Of a DNA stretch of 64,000 nucleotides, positions 52,032 to 60,818 are shown one piece after another (within the stretch, counting starts at the first letter, position 1; each line of letters opens with the position of its first letter). Under the pieces are notes generated by a model. That model was not told where the DNA came from and made no database searches. It saw only the letters and a list, made by a program, of their open reading frames with translations. The stretch is taken from NCBI GenBank assembly GCA_021771715.1, contig JAETOO010000012.1, positions 1 through 64,000 of the forward strand. Reading direction: 5' to 3'. The position numbers and the translations under genes were made by a program. This DNA comes from Oscillospiraceae bacterium (GTDB lineage: Bacteria > Bacillota > Clostridia > Lachnospirales > Lachnospiraceae).

Positions 52032-52064
52032 AGCCAGAACCGGACATGCTCGCCGGTTCTGGCT
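52032..52064 (-). terminator. 12-bp hairpin terminator
   Basis: AGCCAGAACCGG (52032-52043) and CCGGTTCTGGCT (52053-52064) pair perfectly. On the minus strand TTCTTTGTT follows. Confidence 0.7.
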
Positions 52065-52170
52065 GTCATCGTTGACGGTATTTACTTGTCGCTCTTCTTA
52101 ACATGCATTCTTTCGTATAAGGCTATTATAAACGGAGATTTCCGGTTTTTCAAGTAAGAAAACGTCTTCT

Positions 52171-52959
52171 TCACCCGCCCTGCTCTTCCGCCCTTTGCAT
52201 GTGACTTCGAATCTCCGCCTCGTGTGCCTGACAGTAGGCGTAGCTGCTTCTCATGAAATCCTGGATCGACTGGCTTTTGTACATGGCGTCCAGGATATCC
52301 AGAATCGGCACTCCTCCGGCAGTCATGTCAAAGAAATAGGGATAAATGCAGCCGCCCTCCTCCCGCGGAAAATACGGATTGATGGAGGCAAGGCGCGGGT
52401 CCCGCATTACGGATTCCACTACCATCTCGCTCAGAATCCATTTCAGAGACGGGCGCTCATATTCGTCCGCACTGTCCCGAAAGGTCCGATTCCACACATA
52501 GAACCAGACAAAGTGCACGAGCTCGTGGATCGCCACGCCGACCGCGCCGCGCGGACTGTTTTGATAGAAGACATCAAAATACTGTTCCTTTAGAAAACGC
52601 GGGCAGATCGGGTTCAGGCTGAGGTTGCAGCGCAGGTCAGGAAACAGACGGCGGCAGTCGACGTCAAAGGCATCCGAGAGCGCAGCCGTGATCTGCTCCC
52701 TGCACTCCTCCCAACGGCGGCTGTACGAGGACACCTTTTCGTTCAGTTCCGGCTCCAGTTCCGCGTACACCCGCCGCATGGTATCCGCAATATAGCGCTG
52801 CTTCTCTGGAAACGAGAGCGCCGCCGCGTAGCTCTGATCCAGCTGCGGATAGAAATAATACAGAGGCGCCGACCAGAAATCTGTCTCCTCCTCCGTTTGA
52901 AACCCCATAATACTGTCAATCATATACTCCACACCCGGATTTTGAAATGTCACTTCCAT
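52171..52959 (-). CDS. HELVH metalloprotease-like protein
   Basis: A 262-residue soluble protein with a zincin motif AIHELVHFVWF near residue 145, where the two His would bind zinc and the Glu act as base. A downstream Glu-rich helix (LSEMVVESVMRD) could give the third ligand, as in gluzincins. No signal peptide or membrane segment. The N-terminal third is helical. I do not recognise the family. AGGAGG stands 8 bases before the ATG. Confidence 0.6.
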   Translation of the reverse strand: MEVTFQNPGVEYMIDSIMGFQTEEETDFWSAPLYYFYPQLDQSYAAALSFPEKQRYIADTMRRVYAELEPELNEKVSSYSRRWEECREQITAALSDAFDVDCRRLFPDLRCNLSLNPICPRFLKEQYFDVFYQNSPRGAVGVAIHELVHFVWFYVWNRTFRDSADEYERPSLKWILSEMVVESVMRDPRLASINPYFPREEGGCIYPYFFDMTAGGVPILDILDAMYKSQSIQDFMRSSYAYCQAHEAEIRSHMQRAEEQGG

Positions 52960-53069
52960 ACTGTACCCCTCCTATCGTCCATTTGTTTCAAGCTCACAGA
53001 TCAGCCGCGCTGCACACCATTTTGCTTGTGTATACACCGGTTTCGCCGCTATGCTGCGGGCGGCGGCGC

Positions 53070-53993
53070 TCACAGAAAACTCAGCTGCGTGACTTTCGCG
53101 GAGGACACTTTTCGCTCTGTTATGAGCATGTTTTCCTTCGGCCAGCCTACCAGCATGGGAGACGCCGGGTCGTGGCATCTTGCGTTCTGACGTGCTGCGG
53201 ACGCGCTCTTTGTGGCATAGCAATAGCGGCAGCCATTTTGGCAGGTTCCGTAGGTGCCGATGTCCACGCTCTCGATGCAGCCGCATTCCAGGCGCTGTCC
53301 CGCGTCCTTTTTTGCCTGGATGGGACAGCCGAGAATTTTTTCTATGCGCTTCGGATCGATACAGGACGCATGGGCGATGCCGTATTTCTGCAGATCAATC
53401 TTCTCGGAACAGGTGGAAAGCTTCAGGCCGCAGTTTTTTGCGATGACGGAAAAAGATTCCGCGATGGCCTGCATCTGTTCAGAAGGGATCGGCTGCAGGA
53501 TCCTGCGGTTGTGCGCATAGACGTCGACAAAGCTGATGACGCACTCCTTGGTGCACGGGGAAAGAGATTCGCACAGAAGCGAAAACTGCTCCGTATGGTA
53601 TTCCACCGAAAAGTCTGCATCCAGGATAATGGGATCATACCGCCACACGACGCGCTCCCTTCCGATTGTTTCGGAAAGACGGCAAAACGTTTCGATGCGC
53701 TCCTCGATGGGCGGCAGATTGCTCTCCCACGACCGCCCGTAGGGAGTCAGCGTGTACTGGAAATAATAGCGGTAGCCCAGATCCGAGACCGCAGATAATT
53801 CCTCAAGCATCGGCGCGGGATTTTTCGTCCAAAACACGATGCAGTCTGTCGTGTCCGGCGATAAGGGCAGCCGGGATAAGCGCAGCGCATTGTACGGATT
53901 CTGGATGAGCACATAGCCCTCCCGCAATCTGTTTACAAACCATGTTCCATAGTACGACGGAATGTCCGTCCGCCGGCTGGCGCTGATGATCAT
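53070..53993 (-). CDS. DUF1848 protein (radical-SAM-like)
   Basis: A 307-residue protein. The start MIISASRRTDIPSYYGTWFV, the DCIVFWTKNPAPML segment and the YYFQYTLTPYG strand define DUF1848. Near the C-terminus is a Cys motif, TCQNGCRYCYATKSA, like an iron-sulfur site but at the opposite end from canonical radical-SAM proteins. Another pair (LECGC, ASCID) lies before it. Function unknown. AAGGAG 10 bases before the ATG. Confidence 0.85.
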   Translation of the reverse strand: MIISASRRTDIPSYYGTWFVNRLREGYVLIQNPYNALRLSRLPLSPDTTDCIVFWTKNPAPMLEELSAVSDLGYRYYFQYTLTPYGRSWESNLPPIEERIETFCRLSETIGRERVVWRYDPIILDADFSVEYHTEQFSLLCESLSPCTKECVISFVDVYAHNRRILQPIPSEQMQAIAESFSVIAKNCGLKLSTCSEKIDLQKYGIAHASCIDPKRIEKILGCPIQAKKDAGQRLECGCIESVDIGTYGTCQNGCRYCYATKSASAARQNARCHDPASPMLVGWPKENMLITERKVSSAKVTQLSFL

Positions 53994-54085
53994 GAGCAGA
54001 TTTCTCCTTTCCTCGCGGGCAGAGCCCGCAGCTGTTTTGTGTCTTTGCCGCCCAAGAATCGGCGCGCTGAAATGTCAGCCTGCCG

Positions 54086-54508
54086 TTATACATCTATCTC
54101 AAGTGCAGCCGCGTTATCGGGCTCTATTTTCAGAATTTCCTGTGCTATGCTTTGCGCTTCAGCCTTGTCGATCAGCTTCTCGGGTATATGATAAAACCAC
54201 AATACTCTTTCCAGATTTATAACAGATCTCTCGACTGACAAGAGTTCTCTTGCATGAAATAATGCAACAGAATATGCGCCTTCAACAAAACATAATGGAT
54301 GCATCATTAGATCTGCTGCTAACTTCATCCAAAAAACATCCCTGGTCTTTTCTATCATATATCTGACAAAACTGTAGACACATATGCTTTCTGTATCAAA
54401 CGCAATGTTCAACATCATATCTCTTATACTGTTCAAATCCATATCATTACATCTTTCTGCCGCTTTCTCGTACCTTCCTTGAAATAAATCCATTTTGAGC
54501 GTTTCCAT
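54086..54508 (-). CDS. Small helical protein, possibly immunity-type
   Basis: A 140-residue AT-rich gene, start ATG 54508 with AGAGGT upstream. The product is all-helical (YEKAAERCNDMDLNSIRDMM, SYFVRYMI-like helix, then HIPEKLIDKAEAQSIAQEIL). It ends in a short TPR-like stretch. Base composition differs from the GC-rich neighbours, which suggests transfer. Similar small helical proteins occur in polymorphic-toxin immunity clusters of Firmicutes, but I do not recognise a named family. A second remnant of similar character lies 170 bases away. Confidence 0.5.
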   Translation of the reverse strand: METLKMDLFQGRYEKAAERCNDMDLNSIRDMMLNIAFDTESICVYSFVRYMIEKTRDVFWMKLAADLMMHPLCFVEGAYSVALFHARELLSVERSVINLERVLWFYHIPEKLIDKAEAQSIAQEILKIEPDNAAALEIDV

Positions 54509-54682
54509 CACATTACCTCTTTTTCGTACTCGCCTGCCTATACTCTGAGAAAACTGTATTGGCTATTATGATCTTATTTTCAAAAAATCGACTCCTTTTG
54601 CACTACTCGCTTCTATTTATTTAAAAAAACAGTACCGCTACAGACCAAATGTTCACTACCGAATTCAAAAAAACGCCATGAC

Positions 54683-54896
54683 TCATATTTCACCGCTTTT
54701 CAGGTAATAGCATTCTCCATCAATGTCCTCATGAGTCGTTATCAATGTCCACGACATCGTTTCATCAAAGATATAGATATCTTCTGGCAGATACTCAGCC
54801 CCTTCCAGCAGGATTTTGAATGGTAAGCTGAGCACAGCAGTTTTACCAAATCTCCAGTAATTCTTAATAAATATTCTTTCACAAGAATGAATATCT
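54683..54896 (-). pseudogene. Fragment of an immunity-like gene
   Basis: On the minus strand a frame without a start codon follows an in-frame TGA and reads ERIFIKNYWRFGKTAVLSLP, FKILLEGAEYLPEDIYIFDE, TMSWTLITTHEDIDGECYYL, KSGEI before its stop at 54683. The sequence is coherent and protein-like, so it is the 3' end of a lost gene. It lies in the AT-rich patch with the neighbouring helical gene. Confidence 0.6.
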
Positions 54897-54932
54897 CAAA
54901 ATACGAGGAATCCTACCCTCTTGGGCGATCGC

Positions 54933-55517
54933 TCAGAACAGGCTCAGCTGCTCATATTCCGTACTGCGCGCGAGCTCGGGCGGTTCTTTTTTCAGAAGTG
55001 TTTCCACACATCCGTCATCCGACAGCCAGCGCTCGATCTCGCTTTTGTCCAGAATAAGCGGCATCCGTTCGTGCACCGGCGCCATAGACGAGTTGGCCTG
55101 TGTCGTCAGGATCACAAACCGGTTTTTGCCGTCGTACAGATTGTAACAGCCGGCCATAAAAAGCAACGGTGCGTGATCCGCCCTCTGGAACGTGAATTTT
55201 TCTTTCTTCCGGTTCCATTCATAAAATCCGCTGGCCGGGATCACGCACCTGCGATGACGCACACTCTCCTGAAAGGTCCGTTTCTCCAGGGCACTTTCTG
55301 CCCTTGCATTGATCAGGAGCCCTTTCCCCTCATGGCTCGGAAAGCCCCAGGTCATATCCATCGCTGTCCGTGCATTTTCCGGCTGCACCAGGACCGTTGC
55401 CGTGCGGGAAGGGCTGATATCGCCGGCGCAATACACGGCCATATGCCGATCCAGCTCCCGTACAAGCGTCTCCATTTCCCTTGCGGCATCAGCCAGTACA
55501 TAGTAACGGCCACACAT
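54933..55517 (-). CDS. yedK: SRAP (YedK/HMCES) abasic-site peptidase
   Basis: A 194-residue SOS-response-associated protein. It starts at ATG 55517, so after Met removal Cys2 (MCGRYYVLAD) can form the thiazolidine bond with abasic single-stranded DNA. Other motifs: MTWGFPSHEGKGLLINARAE, CVIPASGFYEWNRKK, and HERMPLILDKSEIERWL with the family His. The C-terminus ends EQLSLF, matching the QL[SD]LF sliding-clamp-binding motif. This suggests recruitment to replication forks. Confidence 0.92.
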   Translation of the reverse strand: MCGRYYVLADAAREMETLVRELDRHMAVYCAGDISPSRTATVLVQPENARTAMDMTWGFPSHEGKGLLINARAESALEKRTFQESVRHRRCVIPASGFYEWNRKKEKFTFQRADHAPLLFMAGCYNLYDGKNRFVILTTQANSSMAPVHERMPLILDKSEIERWLSDDGCVETLLKKEPPELARSTEYEQLSLF

Positions 55518-55565
55518 AAGCAACCACCCTTCCCTTCATGCGTCTGTCTCTTCTATCATAATCGA

Positions 55566-56396
55566 TCAGAAGAACCGCGCGCCCATGTAGCCGACCATCC
55601 CGTCGATCTGCACCTTGTACCAGCCGCCGACGTCCTCGAGAAACTCGACTGTCGTGCCGTACATGTACTCCCCGATGATCTCCGCGTCCATGCTCGGGCC
55701 GCTGCGGATGTAGCAGGAGCCCTTTAGCGTCTTGTAGACAGGCGCAGGCTCCGTGGGCGGCTCGGTCTCCGTCGGCGCTTCCGTCTTTGGCTCAGTCTCT
55801 GTCTGCGGGTTGGTCTCGGCAGAGGTTCCAGCCTTCTGTGTTGCAGGTGCTTTTGTCTCCGGCTTCTGTGCAGAGGAGTTCTTCGATATTTCCGTCTCTC
55901 TCGTTGGCGTTTTGCTGTTCTGGATTCCGGCGGTGCCCGTATTCGTTCCCGCCGCTCCGCCTTCCTTCTCAGTCTGCGTCTCAGCGTTTGGCGCAGCCGG
56001 AGAATTTTTCTCGCCGTTCTGTGCTTCGGCTGCGGTTCTATCTGTGCGGTCAGTCTGCCCCTCGGCCGCAGTCCCATTTGTACGGCCAATCTGTCCCTCG
56101 GCTGCCGTCCCGTTTGTGCGATCAGTCTGCTCCTCGGCTGCAGTCCCGTCTGCGCGGTCAGTCTGCCCTTCGGTTGCCGTCTCTCCTGTGCGCTCACTCT
56201 GCGCTTCCGTCTCTTCCGTCTGTCCCTTGCTGCTCTCGGCCTCCGTCAGAATCTCGATGACCTCCTTCGCCTCCGGCTGCCGGACGCTCTGGTAGACGCG
56301 GACGCCGATCATGATCAGGGCGAACGCGAGAAGCGCCGCCAGCAGCAGAAGGAAATACCGCAGGTAATCGGACAGCCATTCCTTAAAATTGTGCAT
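55566..56396 (-). CDS. Membrane-anchored SH3b protein
   Basis: A 276-residue protein starting at ATG 56396. One membrane segment near residues 14-34 (YFLLLLAALLAFALIMIGVR) is followed by a long low-complexity stalk of Thr, Glu and Ala. It includes about five 12-residue imperfect repeats of the RTNGTAAEGQTD type. The C-terminal 65 residues are a bacterial SH3 domain (CYIRSGPSMDAEIIGEYMYG, GGWYKVQIDGMVGYMGARFF). It probably sits on the outer face of the membrane or in the cell wall; its ligand is unknown. Confidence 0.82.
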   Translation of the reverse strand: MHNFKEWLSDYLRYFLLLLAALLAFALIMIGVRVYQSVRQPEAKEVIEILTEAESSKGQTEETEAQSERTGETATEGQTDRADGTAAEEQTDRTNGTAAEGQIGRTNGTAAEGQTDRTDRTAAEAQNGEKNSPAAPNAETQTEKEGGAAGTNTGTAGIQNSKTPTRETEISKNSSAQKPETKAPATQKAGTSAETNPQTETEPKTEAPTETEPPTEPAPVYKTLKGSCYIRSGPSMDAEIIGEYMYGTTVEFLEDVGGWYKVQIDGMVGYMGARFF

Positions 56397-56566
56397 ATTC
56401 TCTCTCACCTTTCTGTATGTTCAATCGTTTTTTCGCAGAAAACACCGCAGACGTCAGCGCAGTCTCTGGCATCCGGCCAAGCGCACCTGCCTGCTCTCAT
56501 TGCAGCGATATGCAAAAAGGCCATGCCGAAACCAGCTGCCCCGGGCGATGGCCTTTCTTTTGCCTT

Positions 56567-56659
56567 TACAATTCAGCCACAGACAGAAGCAGCAAAGCGG
56601 CGGATCGCTTGCACAGTGAGCAAGTCTGCGGTTTGCAGGACCGCTCTGGCTGAATTGTA
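56567..56659. repeat. TTCAGCCA repeat-family copy with perfect ends
   Basis: A 93-bp element with 13-bp perfect ends TACAATTCAGCCA (56567-56579) and TGGCTGAATTGTA (56647-56659). The interior AAAGCGGCGGATCGCTTGCA is shared with other copies. It ends next to the thrC stop codon. Confidence 0.85.
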
Positions 56660-56660
56660 G

Positions 56661-58157
56661 TCATAATGAATCAATTCCAAGAAATTCCCGCACTGCCTGC
56701 TTCATCTCGCCGGCGTCGATCACTTTGTCGTGCAGCACAGGCGCTGTGCGGATCTCCTCGACTGCCTGCGGGATGGTAACGCCGGAGATGCGCGCGAGCT
56801 CATCGATCAGTGCAAAGTCGTCCATCGACGCGTACTTCCCGTCGATCGCGCCCATGACGCTGCGCGCGAACTTGAACGGGCTCGCAGTGGAGGCGATCAC
56901 GGCCGGTGCAGACGGGCTGTTCTGCCGCTTCCACGTGTGGTAGACGTGGGAAGCCACCGCAGTGTGCGTATCCAGCACATACCCGGTCTCCCGATAGAGC
57001 GTCCGGATCTCGTCCGCTGTCTCCTCCTCGGTCGCATAGCCGCCCGCAAAATCCTCCATCGCCGCCCGCATGTCGTCTGTGATGGTGTACGAGCCGGTCT
57101 GCACAAGCGACTGCATCAGAGCCGCGTTCTTCGCGGAGTCATTTCCGGCGAGGCGGTAGATCAGGCGCTCGAGGTTGCTCGAGATCAGGATGTCCATCGA
57201 CGGCGATGAGGTCAGCACGAACGGACGGTTCCGGTCGTAGACGCCGGTCTCAAAGAAGTCGTAGAGCACCTTATTTTCATTCGACGCGCAGATCAGTTTC
57301 CCGACCGGAAGGCCCATCTGCTTCGCGTAGAACGCCGCGAGGATGTTTCCGAAATTGCCGGTCGGCACGACGACGTTCATCGGCTCGCCCGCGGCCAGTT
57401 CCTTCCGCTCGAGCAGCCGACCGTACGCGTAGACGTAGTAGACGATCTGCGGGACGAGACGGCCGATGTTGATCGAGTTGGCTGACGAGAAGCAAAATCC
57501 GTGCTGCGCCAGCTCTTCCTTGAGCGGCTCGTCGGAGAAAATGCGCTTCACACCGGACTGCGCGTCATCAAAATTCCCGTGAATGCCGATGACGCAGGTG
57601 TTCGCCCCCTTCTGCGTCACCATCTGCTTCTCCTGCACCGCGCTGACGCCGTCCTTCGGATAGAAGACGATAATCCGCGTGCCCGGCACGTCGGCAAAGC
57701 CTGCGAGCGCCGCCTTCCCGGTGTCGCCGGAGGTCGCCGTCAGGATCACGATCTCCTTGTCCTCGTGATTCTTCCGCGCGGCCGTCGTCATCAGATAGGG
57801 AAGGATCGAGAGCGCCATATCCTTAAAGGCGATCGTCTTTCCGTGAAACAGCTCGAGATAAAAGGCATCGCCCACCTTGCGGAGCTGCGCAATCTCGGGC
57901 GTGTCAAACTTTTCATCGTATGCACTGCGGATGCAGCCGCGAAGCTCCTCTTCCGTGTAATCGGTCAGCAGCAGGCTCATGACCGCGTACGCCGTCTCCT
58001 GGTAGCTCATGCCGGAGAGCTGCTCTAACGGGAAGTCAAAGCCCGGAAGTTCCTCCGGCACGTACAGCCCTCCGTCCTCGGCCAGTCCCTTCAGCACTGC
58101 CTGGGAAGCGGTGACTCTGTTATTCGCATCTCTTGTGCTTCTGTACATCCATTCCAT
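56661..58157 (-). CDS. thrC: Threonine synthase
   Basis: A 498-residue PLP enzyme converting O-phosphohomoserine to threonine. The PLP lysine is in FHGKTIAFKDMALS; other motifs are TATSGDTGKAALAGFAD, VVVPTGNFGNILAAFYAKQM and SNENKVLYDFFETG. The N-terminal segment (YRSTRDANNRVTASQAVLKG) is typical of the long bacterial form. The start is ATG 58157 with AAAGG 8 bases upstream; GTG 58166 is possible. No leader T-box was seen. Confidence 0.95.
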   Translation of the reverse strand: MEWMYRSTRDANNRVTASQAVLKGLAEDGGLYVPEELPGFDFPLEQLSGMSYQETAYAVMSLLLTDYTEEELRGCIRSAYDEKFDTPEIAQLRKVGDAFYLELFHGKTIAFKDMALSILPYLMTTAARKNHEDKEIVILTATSGDTGKAALAGFADVPGTRIIVFYPKDGVSAVQEKQMVTQKGANTCVIGIHGNFDDAQSGVKRIFSDEPLKEELAQHGFCFSSANSINIGRLVPQIVYYVYAYGRLLERKELAAGEPMNVVVPTGNFGNILAAFYAKQMGLPVGKLICASNENKVLYDFFETGVYDRNRPFVLTSSPSMDILISSNLERLIYRLAGNDSAKNAALMQSLVQTGSYTITDDMRAAMEDFAGGYATEEETADEIRTLYRETGYVLDTHTAVASHVYHTWKRQNSPSAPAVIASTASPFKFARSVMGAIDGKYASMDDFALIDELARISGVTIPQAVEEIRTAPVLHDKVIDAGEMKQAVREFLGIDSL

Positions 58158-58205
58158 AATACGCACCTTTTCCTCTTTCCTTTATGAATGGGCAAAACCG
58201 CCCGT

Positions 58206-58258
58206 CCGGCCACGGCAGGAGCTGCAAAGCGGCGGATCGCCTGCAGGACATTCCGGCC
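58206..58258. repeat. Degenerate TTCAGCCA-family copy
   Basis: CCGGCCACGGCAGGAGCTGC, AAAGCGGCGGATCGCCTGCA and GGACATTCCGGCC parallel the interior of the 56567 copy. It lies upstream of thrC. Confidence 0.5.
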
Positions 58259-58294
58259 CGGCCCTTTGATTTCCCCGTGAGTATACCACACGAA

Positions 58295-58329
58295 AAAGGC
58301 CATTGCAACTTCTGATTACAACGGCCTTT
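58295..58329 (-). terminator. Hairpin terminator
   Basis: AAAGGCC (58295-58301) and GGCCTTT (58323-58329) pair; on the minus strand TTCG follows. It is downstream of the SleB/CwlJ gene. Confidence 0.55.
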
Positions 58330-58442
58330 CGTATTCTGCTCCTGCCTGCTGCCCACAAACGGCAGATTCCCGTCTGCAAAATGCGGCTCTGGCGCAGCAC
58401 TGCATCGATATTCGTTCGCGGTTCCGCCACGGTCCGGCGCTG

Positions 58443-59255
58443 CTATCCGTTCACGTATTCCTGATAGGTGTAATACTCATGGCCGCCGTACTCGAAAAGC
58501 TTCGCGAGCTTCGCGTCGAACCAGTCGGCATCCTGCGTCCTCGCACCGTCGCGCGCGAGAAAGAACAGTGCTCCCTCGGAATAGTCTTCTCCCTGCAGCA
58601 CCCGCTCCACGGCCTCCACCGTCGAATCGGTCACAGAACAGGAGTAGATTCGTCCGTCTGACGTAGGCTGAAACTGGTCATCCTGCCAAACGACATCACA
58701 GATGGTATCGGGGAAATGCGAATCCCGGACCCGGTTCAGCACGACGCCTGCCACCATCATCTTACTGATGACATCCCCGCCTGTCGCCTCTGCCTCCACG
58801 ATCTGCAGCAGTGTGTAGTACTCCTCAGACGACATCTGGTTCTCCAGAACCGCCTGCTGCGCATAGTATCCCAGCTCACTGGCCTTGTCCGTCCCGCTGC
58901 CGATCTGCGCGCGCCACAGCGCCCGCCGGTCGACGGCTGCCGCACCGGCCAGTGCGTCCTCTTTCGCTCCTCCCACGTTCACAAGCCTCGTAACCTTCGC
59001 GTATCGCTCCATGTCGGCAACACCTTCCATTACCCCCGTCAGGCCTGTCTGAATACGCTGCCCGCCCTCATTCAAAGCGGAGTTCACCGCATACACCCTT
59101 CCGCGACTGCCTGTCTCAAATTTTGAAATAGCAAGAGTAATGCCACTAATCATCAGTATGCCGAACAGTACAAATGCGATATCTCTGATATACCGGCAAA
59201 TGATCCGTTCTGCGAAACCATCCTTTGACTCCTTTGTGTTTGTCAACAGCATCAT
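58443..59255 (-). CDS. SleB/CwlJ-type cell wall hydrolase
   Basis: A 270-residue protein with an N-terminal membrane anchor (residues about 26-44, IAFVLFGILMISGITLAIS). The C-terminal Hydrolase_2 domain shows EYYTLLQIVEAEATGGDVIS, MVAGVVLNRVRDSHFPDTIC, FQPTSDGRIYS and ALFFLARDG. The first Glu group is likely catalytic. In spore formers such enzymes open the cortex at germination; a vegetative role is also possible. A consensus promoter with an 18-base spacer lies about 90 bases upstream. Confidence 0.88.
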   Translation of the reverse strand: MMLLTNTKESKDGFAERIICRYIRDIAFVLFGILMISGITLAISKFETGSRGRVYAVNSALNEGGQRIQTGLTGVMEGVADMERYAKVTRLVNVGGAKEDALAGAAAVDRRALWRAQIGSGTDKASELGYYAQQAVLENQMSSEEYYTLLQIVEAEATGGDVISKMMVAGVVLNRVRDSHFPDTICDVVWQDDQFQPTSDGRIYSCSVTDSTVEAVERVLQGEDYSEGALFFLARDGARTQDADWFDAKLAKLFEYGGHEYYTYQEYVNG

Positions 59256-59344
59256 AAACTCTCCTGTAATCCTCGCCCGGCTGCTCCCCGCCCGGCTGTT
59301 CTTCCCCCCTATCGTTTATTTATACTGTTTTTGTAACGTATCTC

Positions 59345-59374
59345 ATTATAACCGATCTCTCTTCACACTGTCAA
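59345..59374 (-). promoter_or_regulatory. Promoter of the SleB/CwlJ-like gene
   Basis: TTGACA (59374-59369) and TATAAT (59350-59345) on the minus strand with an 18-base spacer. Several GTTACA/TGTAAC hexamers lie around it (about 59330-59450). Confidence 0.7.
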
Positions 59375-59634
59375 TATATTTTTCATAATTTTGTAACATT
59401 TTATTTGATCGACAAATTTTTTATTACATTTCTGTTACTCTATAACAAATTTTCGCACCCATATGCGGTCAAATTCTGGTGCATCTCACCATTGCCAATC
59501 CGTGCCTCCGGCACTTTAAACAACGCATTTTTACGCGGTTTTTCGAGTTTTTCTGCTCTTTCTCAGGGAAACTTGTCAGGATTGTAAGAAATATGTCGTC
59601 TTTGTAATATTTATGTAATAAATTTATTTCGCGG

Positions 59635-59663
59635 TTGTGACATGAATGCAGAGATGCTATACT
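59635..59663 (+). promoter_or_regulatory. Putative promoter of the TraX-like gene
   Basis: TTGTGA (59635-59640) and TATACT (59658-59663) with a 17-base spacer; a second TATAAT is at 59675-59680. The tandem repeats at 59706-59890 would form the leader of its transcript. Confidence 0.55.
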
Positions 59664-59705
59664 ATCTATTATTTTATAATTGATACCAGGCCGCCGCTTA
59701 GCCGC

Positions 59706-59892
59706 GCTGCATTTTGCTGATATCATGCTGCTTAGCCGTGCTGCATTTTCTGATATCATGCTGCTCTGGCGCGCTGTATTGTTTTGATACTATGCTGTTT
59801 TGGCGCGCACTGCGTTTTGCCGATATCATACTGCTTTGGCGTGCTGCGTTTTGCTGGCATCATATTGTTTTGGCGCGCTGCATTTTTATGGA
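59706..59892. repeat. Degenerate 33-37-bp tandem repeats
   Basis: Five full copies and one partial copy of a unit GCTGCATTTTGCTGATATCA then TGCTGCTTTGGCGC, with substitutions and small indels, lie directly before the TraX-like gene and its AGGAGG. Confidence 0.85.
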
Positions 59893-59910
59893 AACAAGGA
59901 GGATTCCGCA

Positions 59911-60675
59911 ATGTCACTTGAGCACCGTCCGTTTGCCCCAGCTGCCGACCGGCCTCTGAACCGGGATTGCATCAAATATCTTGCCGTGCTGGCCATGCTG
60001 CTCAATCATATCGCCTACGTCTTTTTGCCGCACAATGGACCTCTCTTTGAGATCCTCACGGATATCGGCTACTTCACGGCGATCACGATGTGCTACTTTC
60101 TGGTGGAGGGATATGGCTACACGCGCTCCAAACGGGACTACGCCCGGCGGCTCCTTCTCTTTGCGCTGCTCTCCCAGCCGCCCTTCTGGCTCGCGTTCGG
60201 CACTCCGAGCCTGAACATGCTGTTCACGCTGCTGTGCTGCTTTTTGATTCTGGTCTGCAGGGAGCGGATTGCAGACAGACGGCGGCAAAGTGTGGTTGTC
60301 GCAGTGCTCATGCTGCTGACCGTCTTCGGCGACTGGGCTGTGTTCGCCGCGTGGTTCACGATTCAGTTTGACCAGGCGCGCGGAGACCGGGACGCGCAAA
60401 GGAGCGCCTATCTGCGAAGCTATCTGGTCTTCTCGCTGGTCAGTGTGATCCAGTACGCGTCGGAGTGCGCACTGTGGCTCGCCGTGCTGCGCGGTCTGGC
60501 AGCCGGGCTGGGAATCCTCGTCTCCGGCTTTGTGATTCTGCACCTGTACAACGGGCAGCGCGCCGCAAGGGGCCGCGCCTTCTCCAAGTGGTTTTTCTAT
60601 CTGTTTTACCCGGTGCACCTGACGGCGCTGGTGGTGATCCGGCTATGCTGCAACGCGCTGATCGGCAAAATTTAA
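59911..60675 (+). CDS. TraX-like membrane protein
   Basis: A 254-residue polytopic membrane protein with about seven segments. The N-terminal LNRDCIKYLAVLAMLLNHIA, then FTAITMCYFLVEGYGYTRSK, and the YARRLLLFALLSQPPFWLAF segment match TraX/acyltransferase-like proteins of Firmicutes. TraX acetylates pilin in the F plasmid; here, without a conjugation gene, the acceptor is unknown. The start is ATG 59911 with AGGAGG 8 bases upstream. Confidence 0.85.
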   Translation: MSLEHRPFAPAADRPLNRDCIKYLAVLAMLLNHIAYVFLPHNGPLFEILTDIGYFTAITMCYFLVEGYGYTRSKRDYARRLLLFALLSQPPFWLAFGTPSLNMLFTLLCCFLILVCRERIADRRRQSVVVAVLMLLTVFGDWAVFAAWFTIQFDQARGDRDAQRSAYLRSYLVFSLVSVIQYASECALWLAVLRGLAAGLGILVSGFVILHLYNGQRAARGRAFSKWFFYLFYPVHLTALVVIRLCCNALIGKI

Positions 60676-60818
60676 GCGGCACTGCAGTTTTGTAAAAAAG
60701 GCTGGCAGTTTTCGCCATTTTATGATAATATTTCTCATTAATGCAGCTGGTTGACGGCCCCGGTATCCAGGAGGATCTGTCCCGCTGTAGAATACATATT
60801 TCAGGAGATGATACATAT

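Noticed and set aside
58158..58442. T-box or threonine leader upstream of thrC
   Set aside because: No T-box sequence or Thr-rich leader peptide; only a repeat copy and the terminator of the upstream gene.
60676..60818. Metal riboswitch upstream of the cation transporter
   Set aside because: No recognisable riboswitch core was found in the short leader.
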